Source: Holosporaceae bacterium (lineage in GTDB: Bacteria > Pseudomonadota > Alphaproteobacteria > UBA3830). From it: a stretch of 48,607 nucleotides of DNA. Positions 27,126-34,546 of this stretch are shown here, one piece after another. Position 1 is the first letter of the stretch, and the number at the start of each line of letters is the position of its first letter. Under the pieces are notes generated by a model. It was given only the letters and a program-made list of their open reading frames with translations, was not told the DNA's origin and did not search any database. The position numbers and the translations under genes are program-made. The DNA is taken from the NCBI GenBank assembly GCA_031288795.1, contig JAITQS010000030.1, positions 1 to 48,607 on the forward strand. Direction: 5' to 3'.

Positions 27126-28244
27126 TTATCTCCTTAACGCTTTTTTCATATTAAACCGCAGGGTGATCTCGCGCAATAAATCAATTTTATTTTTTGGTAT
27201 ATTTAGAGGGCTCGCTAGCAAAATTGCTCGTTTGGCGCTGTCGGCGGCGGCCCGAAAAGTGCTATCGTTCAGGTATCTTTCCTGGTCCAGTATTTCAACA
27301 CTGGAGAGAATAACTTCGCCGTTATCTCGTAGTTCCACATTAATCTCTATTACGAGGTTCTCGGCATTTTTTATGCCGGACGCTACGGCCCAGTGGGGAT
27401 AAATTTGCGACATGATAAGCTCATTGTCGCTTTCGCTAATGCCTCCGCCACTGCCAAACGATTCAGTTTTGTGCTCCGGCTGTCTTTTGCCGTGTGATTT
27501 TTGTAAATCCGTCATGCTGTTGCCGAGCATTTTATCAAATTCACGATCCGACTGGTCGCGCACAGATTTTTCTACGATATCTTTTATTGTTTTCCGGTGT
27601 TTCTTTTTTACTTTTTCAACTGTTTTTTTTGTTTTTAGGGGAGCCGATTCCGGTTTCTTTTCTTTCTGGGGAGTTGGTTCCGGTTTCTTTTCTTTCGGAG
27701 GAGCCGGTTCCGGCTTGGCGTCTTCCGGAGGAACTGGTTCCGGTTTTGCGTCTTCCGGAGGAGCTGGTTCCGGCTTGGCGTCTTCCGGAGGAGCTGGTTC
27801 CGGTTTTGCGTCTTCCGGAGGTGTGGGCACTGGTTGTTCTTCTTTTATTTCACTTTCCTTTTCGTAAATTTTTATATCCTCCGGGGAGATTTCTTCTATG
27901 GATGGAATTTGTTCCGGGGGAGTCTCTTCCGGTAGGGGATCATCTGCCGGCACAATTTCCTGTGGTGGAGCTTCTTCCGGCTGAGGTTCTGGCAGTGGTT
28001 CGAATGGTATTTCCGGGGATATTTCTGGTTTTTGGGTCTCGATGTGTTCTGCAGACTCGGCAATTTCTTCCGGATAATTTTCCTCATAGGGCAATTGGTT
28101 TTCTCCGGATATTTCGACATCGATCAGCAGATTATTTTCTCCTCTTGGTATTGTTATGAAACCGAGCGAAAACAGCAGTGTATGCAATATAATGGAACAT
28201 ATAACATATCCGGCCAGGGAGAATTTACCTCTTCTGCGATGCAT
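27126..28244 (-). CDS. tolA: TolA-like envelope protein with Pro-rich repeats
   Basis: TolA spans the periplasm from the TolQR motor to TolB/Pal. Of 372 residues, an N-terminal membrane anchor (about 10-30, YVICSIILHTLLFSLGF) is followed by a long Pro/Glu/Lys region (about 35-215). This holds 10-residue repeats of PEPAPPEDAK, then a Lys-rich stretch. The C-terminal domain (about 275-372, with SQIYPHWAVASGIKNAENL) matches the TolA/TonB-like fold. The usual Ala/Lys-rich helix is replaced by Pro/Glu repeats. Overlaps tolR by 20 bp. Confidence 0.88.
   Translation of the reverse strand: MHRRRGKFSLAGYVICSIILHTLLFSLGFITIPRGENNLLIDVEISGENQLPYEENYPEEIAESAEHIETQKPEISPEIPFEPLPEPQPEEAPPQEIVPADDPLPEETPPEQIPSIEEISPEDIKIYEKESEIKEEQPVPTPPEDAKPEPAPPEDAKPEPAPPEDAKPEPVPPEDAKPEPAPPKEKKPEPTPQKEKKPESAPLKTKKTVEKVKKKHRKTIKDIVEKSVRDQSDREFDKMLGNSMTDLQKSHGKRQPEHKTESFGSGGGISESDNELIMSQIYPHWAVASGIKNAENLVIEINVELRDNGEVILSSVEILDQERYLNDSTFRAAADSAKRAILLASPLNIPKNKIDLLREITLRFNMKKALRR
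27646..27830 (-). repeat. 30-bp tandem repeats within tolA
   Basis: About five to six in-frame 30-bp units encode variants of PEPAPPEDAK; three central units (GCGTCTTCCGGAGG-containing on the plus strand) are almost identical. Such arrays usually vary in copy number between strains by slippage. Confidence 0.75.
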
Positions 28245-28689
28245 TTGATTTTTGTTCCTGTTTTTTGGGCAATTCGGTCACTAGTACGACTTTTTTAAAT
28301 CCGGAACTGCTGATGTGGCCCATAATTTCCATTATATTACCGTAGGACAGCGATTGATCTCCCCGTACGAATATTTTTGTGTCCGCCATATTTTCGTGGG
28401 TTATGGCCTGCAATTTATCCGAGAGGGTGTCACGGGTGACCTCGACATCGCCGATGAACACCTGTCCTGCGCTGTTGATGTGCACTACTATGGGGGTATC
28501 GTTACCGGTTACGTTTGGAGCGTTGGCGGCGGGCAGATTGACCTTGACTCCTACGGTTAAAAAAGGAGCCGTTACCATGAATATCACCAACAGCACCAGC
28601 ATAACGTCGATCATGGGAGTGACATTCATGTCGCTCATGGGGGTTAGGCGAGATCTTTTGCTTCTATTTTTTTTTATGGTGATGGCCAT
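28225..28689 (-). CDS. tolR: Tol-Pal system protein TolR (ExbD family)
   Basis: TolR is the ExbD-like part of the proton-driven Tol motor. The 154 residues have a basic cytoplasmic start, then MSDMNVTPMIDVMLVLLVIF with the conserved membrane Asp (ID, about 28) that carries protons, and a periplasmic domain rich in beta strands. It lies 2 bp after tolQ and overlaps tolA. Context makes TolR, rather than ExbD, the choice. Confidence 0.94.
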   Translation of the reverse strand: MAITIKKNRSKRSRLTPMSDMNVTPMIDVMLVLLVIFMVTAPFLTVGVKVNLPAANAPNVTGNDTPIVVHINSAGQVFIGDVEVTRDTLSDKLQAITHENMADTKIFVRGDQSLSYGNIMEIMGHISSSGFKKVVLVTELPKKQEQKSNASQKR

Positions 28690-28691
28690 GA

Positions 28692-29411
28692 TTACACCCG
28701 TTCTTCTTCCATTTGGCGGGAAATTAGAGTGGAAAATTCGTCTACGAAGGCGTCCAATCGATTTTGGTAGCGGTTAATTTCTCCGGATATTTTGTTATAG
28801 GCGATGACGGCGGGTATGGTTACCACCAATCCGAGCGCTGTTGCGAAGAGCGCTTCTGCAATTCCTGGTGCGACGGCGGTCAGGCTGGTATTTTGATCTA
28901 GTCCGATGGATTCGAAGCTGTTCATGATTCCCCATACGGTTCCGAACAATCCCACAAACGGTGCCGTTGAACCTACGGTGGCCAAAAATCCAATGTGTCG
29001 TTCGAGGAAATCGATTTCTCGTCCTATGGTGACCCGCATCATGGTTTCTATGCGTTCCCGAATGGACATAGCGTTCAGCGGGGTTTTTTTATTTTTTGCT
29101 CGGCGCCATTCGTTCATGCCGGAAATAAATACATTGACGAAGGGATCTTCCACTCTACTCGCAACATTGTCAAAAAATATTTCAATTGATCCACAATTCC
29201 AGAAAGCATCTTCGAATTTTCCGGCGGTGACTTTTAATTTTTTTATCATGGATATTTTGGCAAAGATTATGGTCCAGCTCCAGAACGAACATCCGATCAG
29301 CAGTAGAATGACGACTTTTACCGTAAACGACGCCTGAAAAAACAAAGACAGCAGCGAAAGGTTATGGGGATCGGTGGCGACATTTGTTACTGCAACAATG
29401 CGATCATTCAT
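28692..29411 (-). CDS. tolQ: Tol-Pal system protein TolQ (ExbB/MotA family)
   Basis: TolQ is the multi-spanning stator of the Tol motor. Of 239 residues, three membrane segments are visible (about 35-55, 140-160 and 180-200), with the conserved [17 protein letters not shown] and the final helix [23 protein letters not shown]. The start overlaps the ruvB stop (ATGA). The ybgC thioesterase gene, common between ruvB and tolQ, is absent. Confidence 0.95.
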   Translation of the reverse strand: MNDRIVAVTNVATDPHNLSLLSLFFQASFTVKVVILLLIGCSFWSWTIIFAKISMIKKLKVTAGKFEDAFWNCGSIEIFFDNVASRVEDPFVNVFISGMNEWRRAKNKKTPLNAMSIRERIETMMRVTIGREIDFLERHIGFLATVGSTAPFVGLFGTVWGIMNSFESIGLDQNTSLTAVAPGIAEALFATALGLVVTIPAVIAYNKISGEINRYQNRLDAFVDEFSTLISRQMEEERV

Positions 29412-30442
29412 AATAAATCTCCTTCAAATAGGTCTCTAATTTCATTTTGTTTTGGGGCGGCACCGAGGTATTTATAACCTTCCAATGTAAGGACACGCCC
29501 GCGAGCGGTTCTCTGCACGAGTCCGCTCTGCAAAATAAATGGTTCTATCACTTCCTCAATGGTGTCGCGTTTTTCGGAAAGCACTGCGGACAAAGTTTCC
29601 ACTCCCACAGGACCACCATTGTAAAATTCGAGTATGTATTTTAGATACTTTCTATCCATTGAGTCAAGACCATTTTCGTCTACGTCTAGGTTTTGGAGGG
29701 CCATATCTGCGATTTTTCGATCGACCATTGGTGCGTCATTTACTATGGCGAAATCCCGCACTCTTTTCAGGAGTCGGCAGGCGATTCTGGGAGTTCCGCG
29801 GGATCGGCGTGCTATTTCTTCGGATCCATCTTTTGATATCTGAATTCCCAGCAGCAATGCATTTTTTGCCACTATTATCTGCAACTCGCGATGTGTATAA
29901 AATTCCAGCCGGAGTGGTATGCCGAATCTGTCCCGCAGCGGAGACGACAGCATACCAGATCGCGTTGTGGCTCCTATCAGCGTAAAATGCGGCAGATCGA
30001 TGCGAATTGACCTTGCCGCCGGTCCATCTCCTATCATGAGATCCAGCTGAAAGTCCTCCATTGCCGGATATAATATTTCCTCCACCAGGTGATTCATGCG
30101 GTGAATTTCGTCTATGAACAAAACGTCTTTTTCGTGTAAATTGGTTAGAATTGCCGCCAGATCTCCCGCTTTCGCCAAAATCGGACCGGAGGTGGCTTTG
30201 AATCCCACCGTCAGCTCCTTCGATATTATCTGGGATAGCGTTGTTTTTCCCAATCCCGGCGGACCAAAGAATAAAATATGATCCATGGCTCTGTTGCGTT
30301 TTTTGGCGGAGTCGATGAAGACCCGCAAATTATTTTTCAGCTGTTCCTGGCCAATAAAATCCTGAAGGCAGTTGGGACGTAGCGAATAGTCGGCATATTC
30401 ATTTTTGTTCTGCTCGGCGTCCAGATTCATATTTTTATTCAT
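29408..30442 (-). CDS. ruvB: Holliday junction helicase RuvB
   Basis: RuvB is the hexameric AAA+ motor of branch migration. The 344 residues show [16 protein letters not shown], Walker [12 protein letters not shown] (about 59-69), Walker [11 protein letters not shown], sensor 1 [20 protein letters not shown], the arginine-finger region, and the winged-helix end with RTARGRVLT. Overlaps ruvA by 8 bp and tolQ by 4 bp. Confidence 0.97.
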   Translation of the reverse strand: MNKNMNLDAEQNKNEYADYSLRPNCLQDFIGQEQLKNNLRVFIDSAKKRNRAMDHILFFGPPGLGKTTLSQIISKELTVGFKATSGPILAKAGDLAAILTNLHEKDVLFIDEIHRMNHLVEEILYPAMEDFQLDLMIGDGPAARSIRIDLPHFTLIGATTRSGMLSSPLRDRFGIPLRLEFYTHRELQIIVAKNALLLGIQISKDGSEEIARRSRGTPRIACRLLKRVRDFAIVNDAPMVDRKIADMALQNLDVDENGLDSMDRKYLKYILEFYNGGPVGVETLSAVLSEKRDTIEEVIEPFILQSGLVQRTARGRVLTLEGYKYLGAAPKQNEIRDLFEGDLL

Positions 30443-31040
30443 GGTATACTCCGGAGGAAAGTTTTGCCAAGACGGTCTTCAGCAGGACATCGAATTTTGC
30501 ATTCAGTTCCACCGGCATTGCTGATACTACTCGAAAAATATCTGATTTCTGGTATCCGAGATTTACCAGAGCAGAGATTACGTCGTTTAGAACTCCGGTT
30601 TCCGGCAAGATCTGGGATGAGGGGGTTCCGATTTCTATTTTTCCCACGACTTTATCTTTCAGTTCGGAAATAATGCGGGTGGCGAGTTTGGGACCGATTC
30701 CGTCTGCTCTGGTAAGCATGTTTTTATCCTGGGAGAGAAACGCGTTGTAGAGGTCATCATCTCCGAGAGCCGACAGCAGGGCAATGGCGACTTTTCCGCC
30801 GACGCCCTGTACGGAGGTTAACATATTGAACCACAATCGTTCTTTTTCTGAGATAAATCCGAACAGAGTCCAGGCGTCTTCCCGCACATTTAGTATGGTA
30901 AAGATGTGGATCGGTTTTTCTTTTTTTGCCTCGGCCACAGTTCTGGCGGAACAAATTACCGTGTATCCCACTCCGTTTACGTCCACCACTATGGAGTTAT
31001 CGGATATTTTTTCAACTATTCCCTTCAGATAAGCAATCAT
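30435..31040 (-). CDS. ruvA: Holliday junction DNA-binding protein RuvA
   Basis: RuvA tetramers bind the four-way junction and recruit RuvB. The 201 residues contain domain I ([12 protein letters not shown], with [10 protein letters not shown]), the two helix-hairpin-helix motifs ([13 protein letters not shown] and [16 protein letters not shown]) and the C-terminal RuvB-binding domain ending near [11 protein letters not shown]. It is 12 bp after ruvC. Confidence 0.96.
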   Translation of the reverse strand: MIAYLKGIVEKISDNSIVVDVNGVGYTVICSARTVAEAKKEKPIHIFTILNVREDAWTLFGFISEKERLWFNMLTSVQGVGGKVAIALLSALGDDDLYNAFLSQDKNMLTRADGIGPKLATRIISELKDKVVGKIEIGTPSSQILPETGVLNDVISALVNLGYQKSDIFRVVSAMPVELNAKFDVLLKTVLAKLSSGVYHE

Positions 31041-31052
31041 TTTTCATCCAAT

Positions 31053-31538
31053 TCATGAAATCACCGTGTAATGCGTAGCGTGGTGCGCGTGGCAGATAGC
31101 TATTGCCAGAGCATCGGCGGCATCTAGCTTTACACTACCACAATTTAATAATTTTTGAACCATTATTGACACTTGATCTTTGGTGGCGTGTCCAGATCCG
31201 ACGACGGATTTTTTTATTTTAGTGGGGGTGTACTCGGTGACCATCAACCCCATGATGTTCGCAATGCAGATGGCCACTCCGCGTGCCATGCCCAATTTTA
31301 GTGACGACATTGGATTATTATTGACAAAAACCTGTTCAATGCCCATTTCGGTTGGAAGATTTTCTTCAATTACGTTCGACAGCATTTTGTATATGTGTCC
31401 CAGGCGCACTTCGATTTTATCGGCGGAGTTCGAAATAATGACTCCATGAGTTACGTATTTCAGATGGAATCCATTGTGGTCCACGATTCCCCATCCGGTT
31501 TTGTGTAGTCCTGGATCGATGCCTAAAATTCTAGCCAA
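31053..31538 (-). CDS. ruvC: Holliday junction resolvase RuvC
   Basis: RuvC cuts Holliday junctions symmetrically. The acidic catalytic set is visible: Asp in ILGIDPGLHKTGWG, Glu in GIEQVFVNNN, and two Asp in KLDAADALAIAICH. The TTG at 31538 (MARILGIDPG) is chosen because AAAGGA lies 9 bases upstream. The in-frame TTG at 31547 touches that site. About 161 residues, normal length. First gene of the ruvC-A-B-tol run. Confidence 0.93.
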   Translation of the reverse strand: MARILGIDPGLHKTGWGIVDHNGFHLKYVTHGVIISNSADKIEVRLGHIYKMLSNVIEENLPTEMGIEQVFVNNNPMSSLKLGMARGVAICIANIMGLMVTEYTPTKIKKSVVGSGHATKDQVSIMVQKLLNCGSVKLDAADALAIAICHAHHATHYTVIS

Positions 31539-31557
31539 AGCAAACAATCCTTTCTGG

Positions 31558-31571
31558 TAGGCAATGGTCTC
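31558..31571 (-). repeat. Solo terminus of the palindromic element (copy G)
   Basis: TAGGCAATGGTCTC is 14 bp and identical to the reverse complement of the terminus of copy F in murJ (GAGACCATTGCCTA). No element body is attached. It sits in the 5' leader of ruvC. Chance similarity cannot be excluded. Confidence 0.4.
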
Positions 31572-31604
31572 TTTTATCCGAGACAGTCCCGTTATGGATT
31601 AGCA

Positions 31605-32303
31605 TCATTGTTTCCAAATAGGATTATGGATTGTTTTGAGAAATTCTTCGTGGCTGGCTTTTTCATTTTCCGATAGGGCAAAATATCTCCTGGCGCGCGT
31701 AGTTTTTGTTCTTTTCAGGCCGCCAGAGGTGCTACCGGCTGCGGCATTATCGTTGTGGAATGATAAGTCGCTCTGGCGTCCTCCCAGAAGATTTATGTAG
31801 ACTTCCGCCAGCAGGAAACAATCGATCAATGCGCCATGTTTTGTGCGAGCGGAGGTATCTATTTCGAATCGTTTGCAGAGAGCGTCCAGACTGGCTGGCG
31901 ATCCGGGAAATTTTTTGCGTGCCATTTCCAGCGTGTCGACGGTATTTTTCATGCTAAACTGGGGCTTATCCAGATGCGCCAATTCGTTATTTAGAAATCC
32001 GATATCAAATTTTGCATTGTGAATGACGAGGATGCTATCTTGAACGAAGCCGAGAAAATCATCGACTATTTCATGGAACAGAGGCTTTCCCACCAGAAAC
32101 TCATCAGTTATGCCGCTGATGGCGACGGCGTCCCGTTGCATTTCTCTTTCGGGATTAATGTACACTTGATACGTACTTCCCGTTGGAATGTGATTTATCA
32201 ACTCTACGCAGGCGATGTCAACGATTCTGTCACCGTTGGCGTGGCTTAGTCCAGTTGTTTCTGTGTCGAGCACAACTTCTCGGAGATTTTTAGGAATAGT
32301 CAT
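31605..32303 (-). CDS. dnaQ: DNA polymerase III epsilon subunit (3'-5' exonuclease)
   Basis: Epsilon proofreads for the replicative polymerase. The DEDDh residues are visible: LDTETTG (about 11-17), IHNAKFDIGFLNNEL, and HGALIDCFLLAEVYINL. The 232 residues include a C-terminal tail with FHNDNAAAG and the conserved clamp/alpha-binding region. Divergent from the response regulator at 32365. Confidence 0.95.
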   Translation of the reverse strand: MTIPKNLREVVLDTETTGLSHANGDRIVDIACVELINHIPTGSTYQVYINPEREMQRDAVAISGITDEFLVGKPLFHEIVDDFLGFVQDSILVIHNAKFDIGFLNNELAHLDKPQFSMKNTVDTLEMARKKFPGSPASLDALCKRFEIDTSARTKHGALIDCFLLAEVYINLLGGRQSDLSFHNDNAAAGSTSGGLKRTKTTRARRYFALSENEKASHEEFLKTIHNPIWKQ

Positions 32304-32364
32304 AATTAATTAACCTTTTCATGCGATTATATGAAATCATAGGCGTTTTTTAAGGAAATGTTAA

Positions 32365-33528
32365 GTGGCAAGGCTAGCTAAAATATTGGTTTTGGATGAT
32401 GAATATGATACGCAGGATTTATTTACACAAAAATTCCGCCATCAGATAGCAGAAAACATATATACATTTTCTTTTGCCACTTGCCTGGAGCAGGTGCAGG
32501 AACAGCTGCGGGATAACAATTTCGATATTTTTCTCTCGGACATCAATGTCGACGGCATGGACGGCATAAGTCTCATAAGTCAGCTGAAAATGGAGCGTCC
32601 CCTGATGAGATCCGTGGTCATTTCCGCCTACGGAGACATAAATACTCTGAGAGCAGTTATGCGCGGTGGCGCCCACGACTTCGTCATAAAGCCCATAGAT
32701 TTCACAGATTTGTCCGATACACTAGAAAAAACCGCCAACGTCGTCGCCGGACTGAAACAGGCAGAAGCAACCAAGAAAAAATTGTCGGCAATTTCCGATG
32801 AACTGGACGTGTCTGCCAAATTACAGAGGAGCATCCTGCCGGGAAATGTCGTGAAAAAAGGATGCATCGATCTGTTTGCGGATACAACTCCTGCCGCTGA
32901 AGTCGGAGGCGATTTCTACGATTATTTCTGGCTGGACGACACAAAATTAGGAGTCGTCATGGCCGACGTATCCGGAAAAAATATTTCGGCGGCGATGTTC
33001 GCCACCATCGCAAAAACTCTCATAAAGTCGTTTTCCCGAGTGTACGAATCTCCGGCGGAATGTTTTAAAAACGTAAATCTCATGATATGTCAGGAGAATG
33101 TCACCACCATGTTTGTAACGGCCATGTACGGCGTTATCAACATCCGAAAGCACGAAATCGTCTACACCAATGCCGGACACCTGCCAATAGCAGTGATGCG
33201 GCCCAACATGACTCCCGAATTTCTAGAGTGCGATTCCGGCATGGCTCTTGGAATATTTGACGAAGTGGAATTTGTTGACCATATACATGTATTTGCTCCG
33301 GAAGAAACTTTTATCCTCTATACGGATGGCGTTACAGAGGCTGCCAACCCAAAAGGTGAAGAATATGATTTCGAACGCTTTGCCCAAGTGCTCCGGGAAC
33401 ACACCAACTCATCTCCCCGCGTCATAACCGAAGAAATAATCAAATCAATTCGAAAATTTGCCGATGGCGCACCCCAGTCGGACGACATAACAACCCTATG
33501 TGTAAAATATAATAAAGGAGCTGTGTGA
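32365..33528 (+). CDS. Response regulator with PP2C/SpoIIE-type phosphatase (RsbU-like)
   Basis: Residues 6-125 form a receiver domain: acidic pocket D11/D12, phospho-acceptor D59 (FLSDINVDG), S87 and K109 (VIKPID). After a linker helix, residues about 155-387 form a PP2C-like Ser/Thr phosphatase with EVGGDFYDYF, MADVSGKNISAAMF, FILYTDGVTEAANP and DDITTLCVKY, which carry the metal-binding Asp. In known systems such proteins dephosphorylate an STAS antagonist. The next two genes are a matching kinase and STAS protein, so its substrate is probably 33953-34282. GTG start with AAGGA upstream. No partner histidine kinase is in the window. Confidence 0.9.
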   Translation: MARLAKILVLDDEYDTQDLFTQKFRHQIAENIYTFSFATCLEQVQEQLRDNNFDIFLSDINVDGMDGISLISQLKMERPLMRSVVISAYGDINTLRAVMRGGAHDFVIKPIDFTDLSDTLEKTANVVAGLKQAEATKKKLSAISDELDVSAKLQRSILPGNVVKKGCIDLFADTTPAAEVGGDFYDYFWLDDTKLGVVMADVSGKNISAAMFATIAKTLIKSFSRVYESPAECFKNVNLMICQENVTTMFVTAMYGVINIRKHEIVYTNAGHLPIAVMRPNMTPEFLECDSGMALGIFDEVEFVDHIHVFAPEETFILYTDGVTEAANPKGEEYDFERFAQVLREHTNSSPRVITEEIIKSIRKFADGAPQSDDITTLCVKYNKGAV

Positions 33529-33531
33529 AAA

Positions 33532-33933
33532 ATGTTTGTTGAAATAAAAAATGACTTCGGGGAAATGGATATGCTCTCTAGTAAAATCTCTGATTTTTGT
33601 CGCGAACAAAATATTAGTGACGAAAAACATAACAACATAGCCCTCATAGTTGATGAATTAGTCACCAACGTCATGAGCTACGCCTATCCTGACGGCGGAG
33701 AACACACATTTTCACTGAAAATAGAAAAATGCGACAACCGGGTGTGCATGTGTCTAACGGATGGTGGAATTCCATTTAATCCATTGTCGCTTCCCAATCC
33801 CGATTTGGAATCCTCTCTGGATGAGCGTCCGGTAGGGGGATTGGGCATAAGCCTGGTTAGACAATTATCTGAAGCTGTTGAGTATGCAAGAGTGGATGAT
33901 AAAAATCAGCTCTCTATAAAGGTTCTAATTTAA
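33532..33933 (+). CDS. RsbW-like anti-sigma factor / Ser-Thr kinase (HATPase_c_2)
   Basis: A single GHKL ATPase domain of 133 residues. The N box is DELVTNVMSYAYPDGG (about 41-56), the G1 box TDGGIPFNPL (about 80) and the G2 box VGGLGISLVRQLSEA (about 101). Members bind a sigma factor or another target and phosphorylate an STAS antagonist. It lies 3 bp after the phosphatase gene and before the STAS gene. The target is unknown; no sigma factor gene is nearby. Confidence 0.9.
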   Translation: MFVEIKNDFGEMDMLSSKISDFCREQNISDEKHNNIALIVDELVTNVMSYAYPDGGEHTFSLKIEKCDNRVCMCLTDGGIPFNPLSLPNPDLESSLDERPVGGLGISLVRQLSEAVEYARVDDKNQLSIKVLI

Positions 33934-33952
33934 AATAAAAAAAGGAGGAAAT

Positions 33953-34282
33953 ATGGAAGTAAAATCAACAAATATCGACAACGTAACAGTGCTAACCCCC
34001 GTAGGAAGAGTAGATACGGTAACCGCAAAAGCCTTCGAAGATGCGCTAATGGCGGCCGTTAGCACTAACAAAAAAATCGCCATATGCTTTAGTGAAGTAA
34101 ATTATATGTCCAGCGCCGGTTTGCGGGTCGTGCTTATGTTAGGAAAAAAAATAACATCCCTAAATGGCGCTTTGGTGCTCATAGATATGCCAGATAAAAT
34201 ATTCGCCGTCTTTAAAATGAGCGGATTCGATAAAATATTGAAAATTTGTCAGTCCTTTGAGGAAGCCAAGGAATTTTTTTAA
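33953..34282 (+). CDS. STAS-domain anti-sigma factor antagonist (RsbV/SpoIIAA-like)
   Basis: A single STAS domain of 109 residues. It contains VTVLTPVGRVDTVTA at the start and ICFSEVNYMSSAGLRVVL, whose Ser (S53/S54) matches the phosphorylation site of the family. It completes the module: the kinase upstream would phosphorylate it, and the phosphatase would restore it. AGGAGG-type ribosome site before the ATG. Confidence 0.9.
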   Translation: MEVKSTNIDNVTVLTPVGRVDTVTAKAFEDALMAAVSTNKKIAICFSEVNYMSSAGLRVVLMLGKKITSLNGALVLIDMPDKIFAVFKMSGFDKILKICQSFEEAKEFF

Positions 34283-34330
34283 CGAATCTAGAGATCATCA
34301 TGTATTTGAATCATTCTAATGGATTTCAAA

Positions 34331-34472
34331 GAGACTGTTGCCTAATGGCTTTTTCTCGCCATCGACTTGGTCAAATCCGTTGCTCAGATCCTCATGTACA
34401 GCCAGTACACTGCGGTCTTGCGCTACGTTTTTCCTCGTTCTTGCAAGAAAAATCTCATTAGGCAACAGTCTC
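34331..34472 (+). repeat. Palindromic element, copy D (best preserved)
   Basis: 142 bp with perfect 17-bp inverted termini, GAGACTGTTGCCTAATG and CATTAGGCAACAGTCTC. The two arms (about 69 bases each) align to each other along their whole length around the centre TGTACAGCCAGTACA, so the element is an imperfect palindrome that could fold into one long hairpin. It has no coding capacity of its own and no clear target duplication. It lies between the STAS gene and murJ, in a 264-bp gene-free stretch. Confidence 0.92.
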
Positions 34473-34546
34473 TTAAATACATGACGATCTCGGCGATTTC
34501 GTCCGTTGTTTTGTTTTCGCAATGACAAGAATAGTCGAAAAAATAT

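Noticed and set aside
27494-28159. Plus-strand ORF of 221 codons opposite tolA
   Set aside because: Its repetitive Pro/Leu/Val content is the complement of the tolA Pro/Glu repeats; tolA has the conserved domains and operon context.
34316-34528. Minus-strand ORF of 70 codons across copy D
   Set aside because: It is mostly the translated palindromic element, with no start signal or homology; useful only to show the frame shared with the murJ insert.
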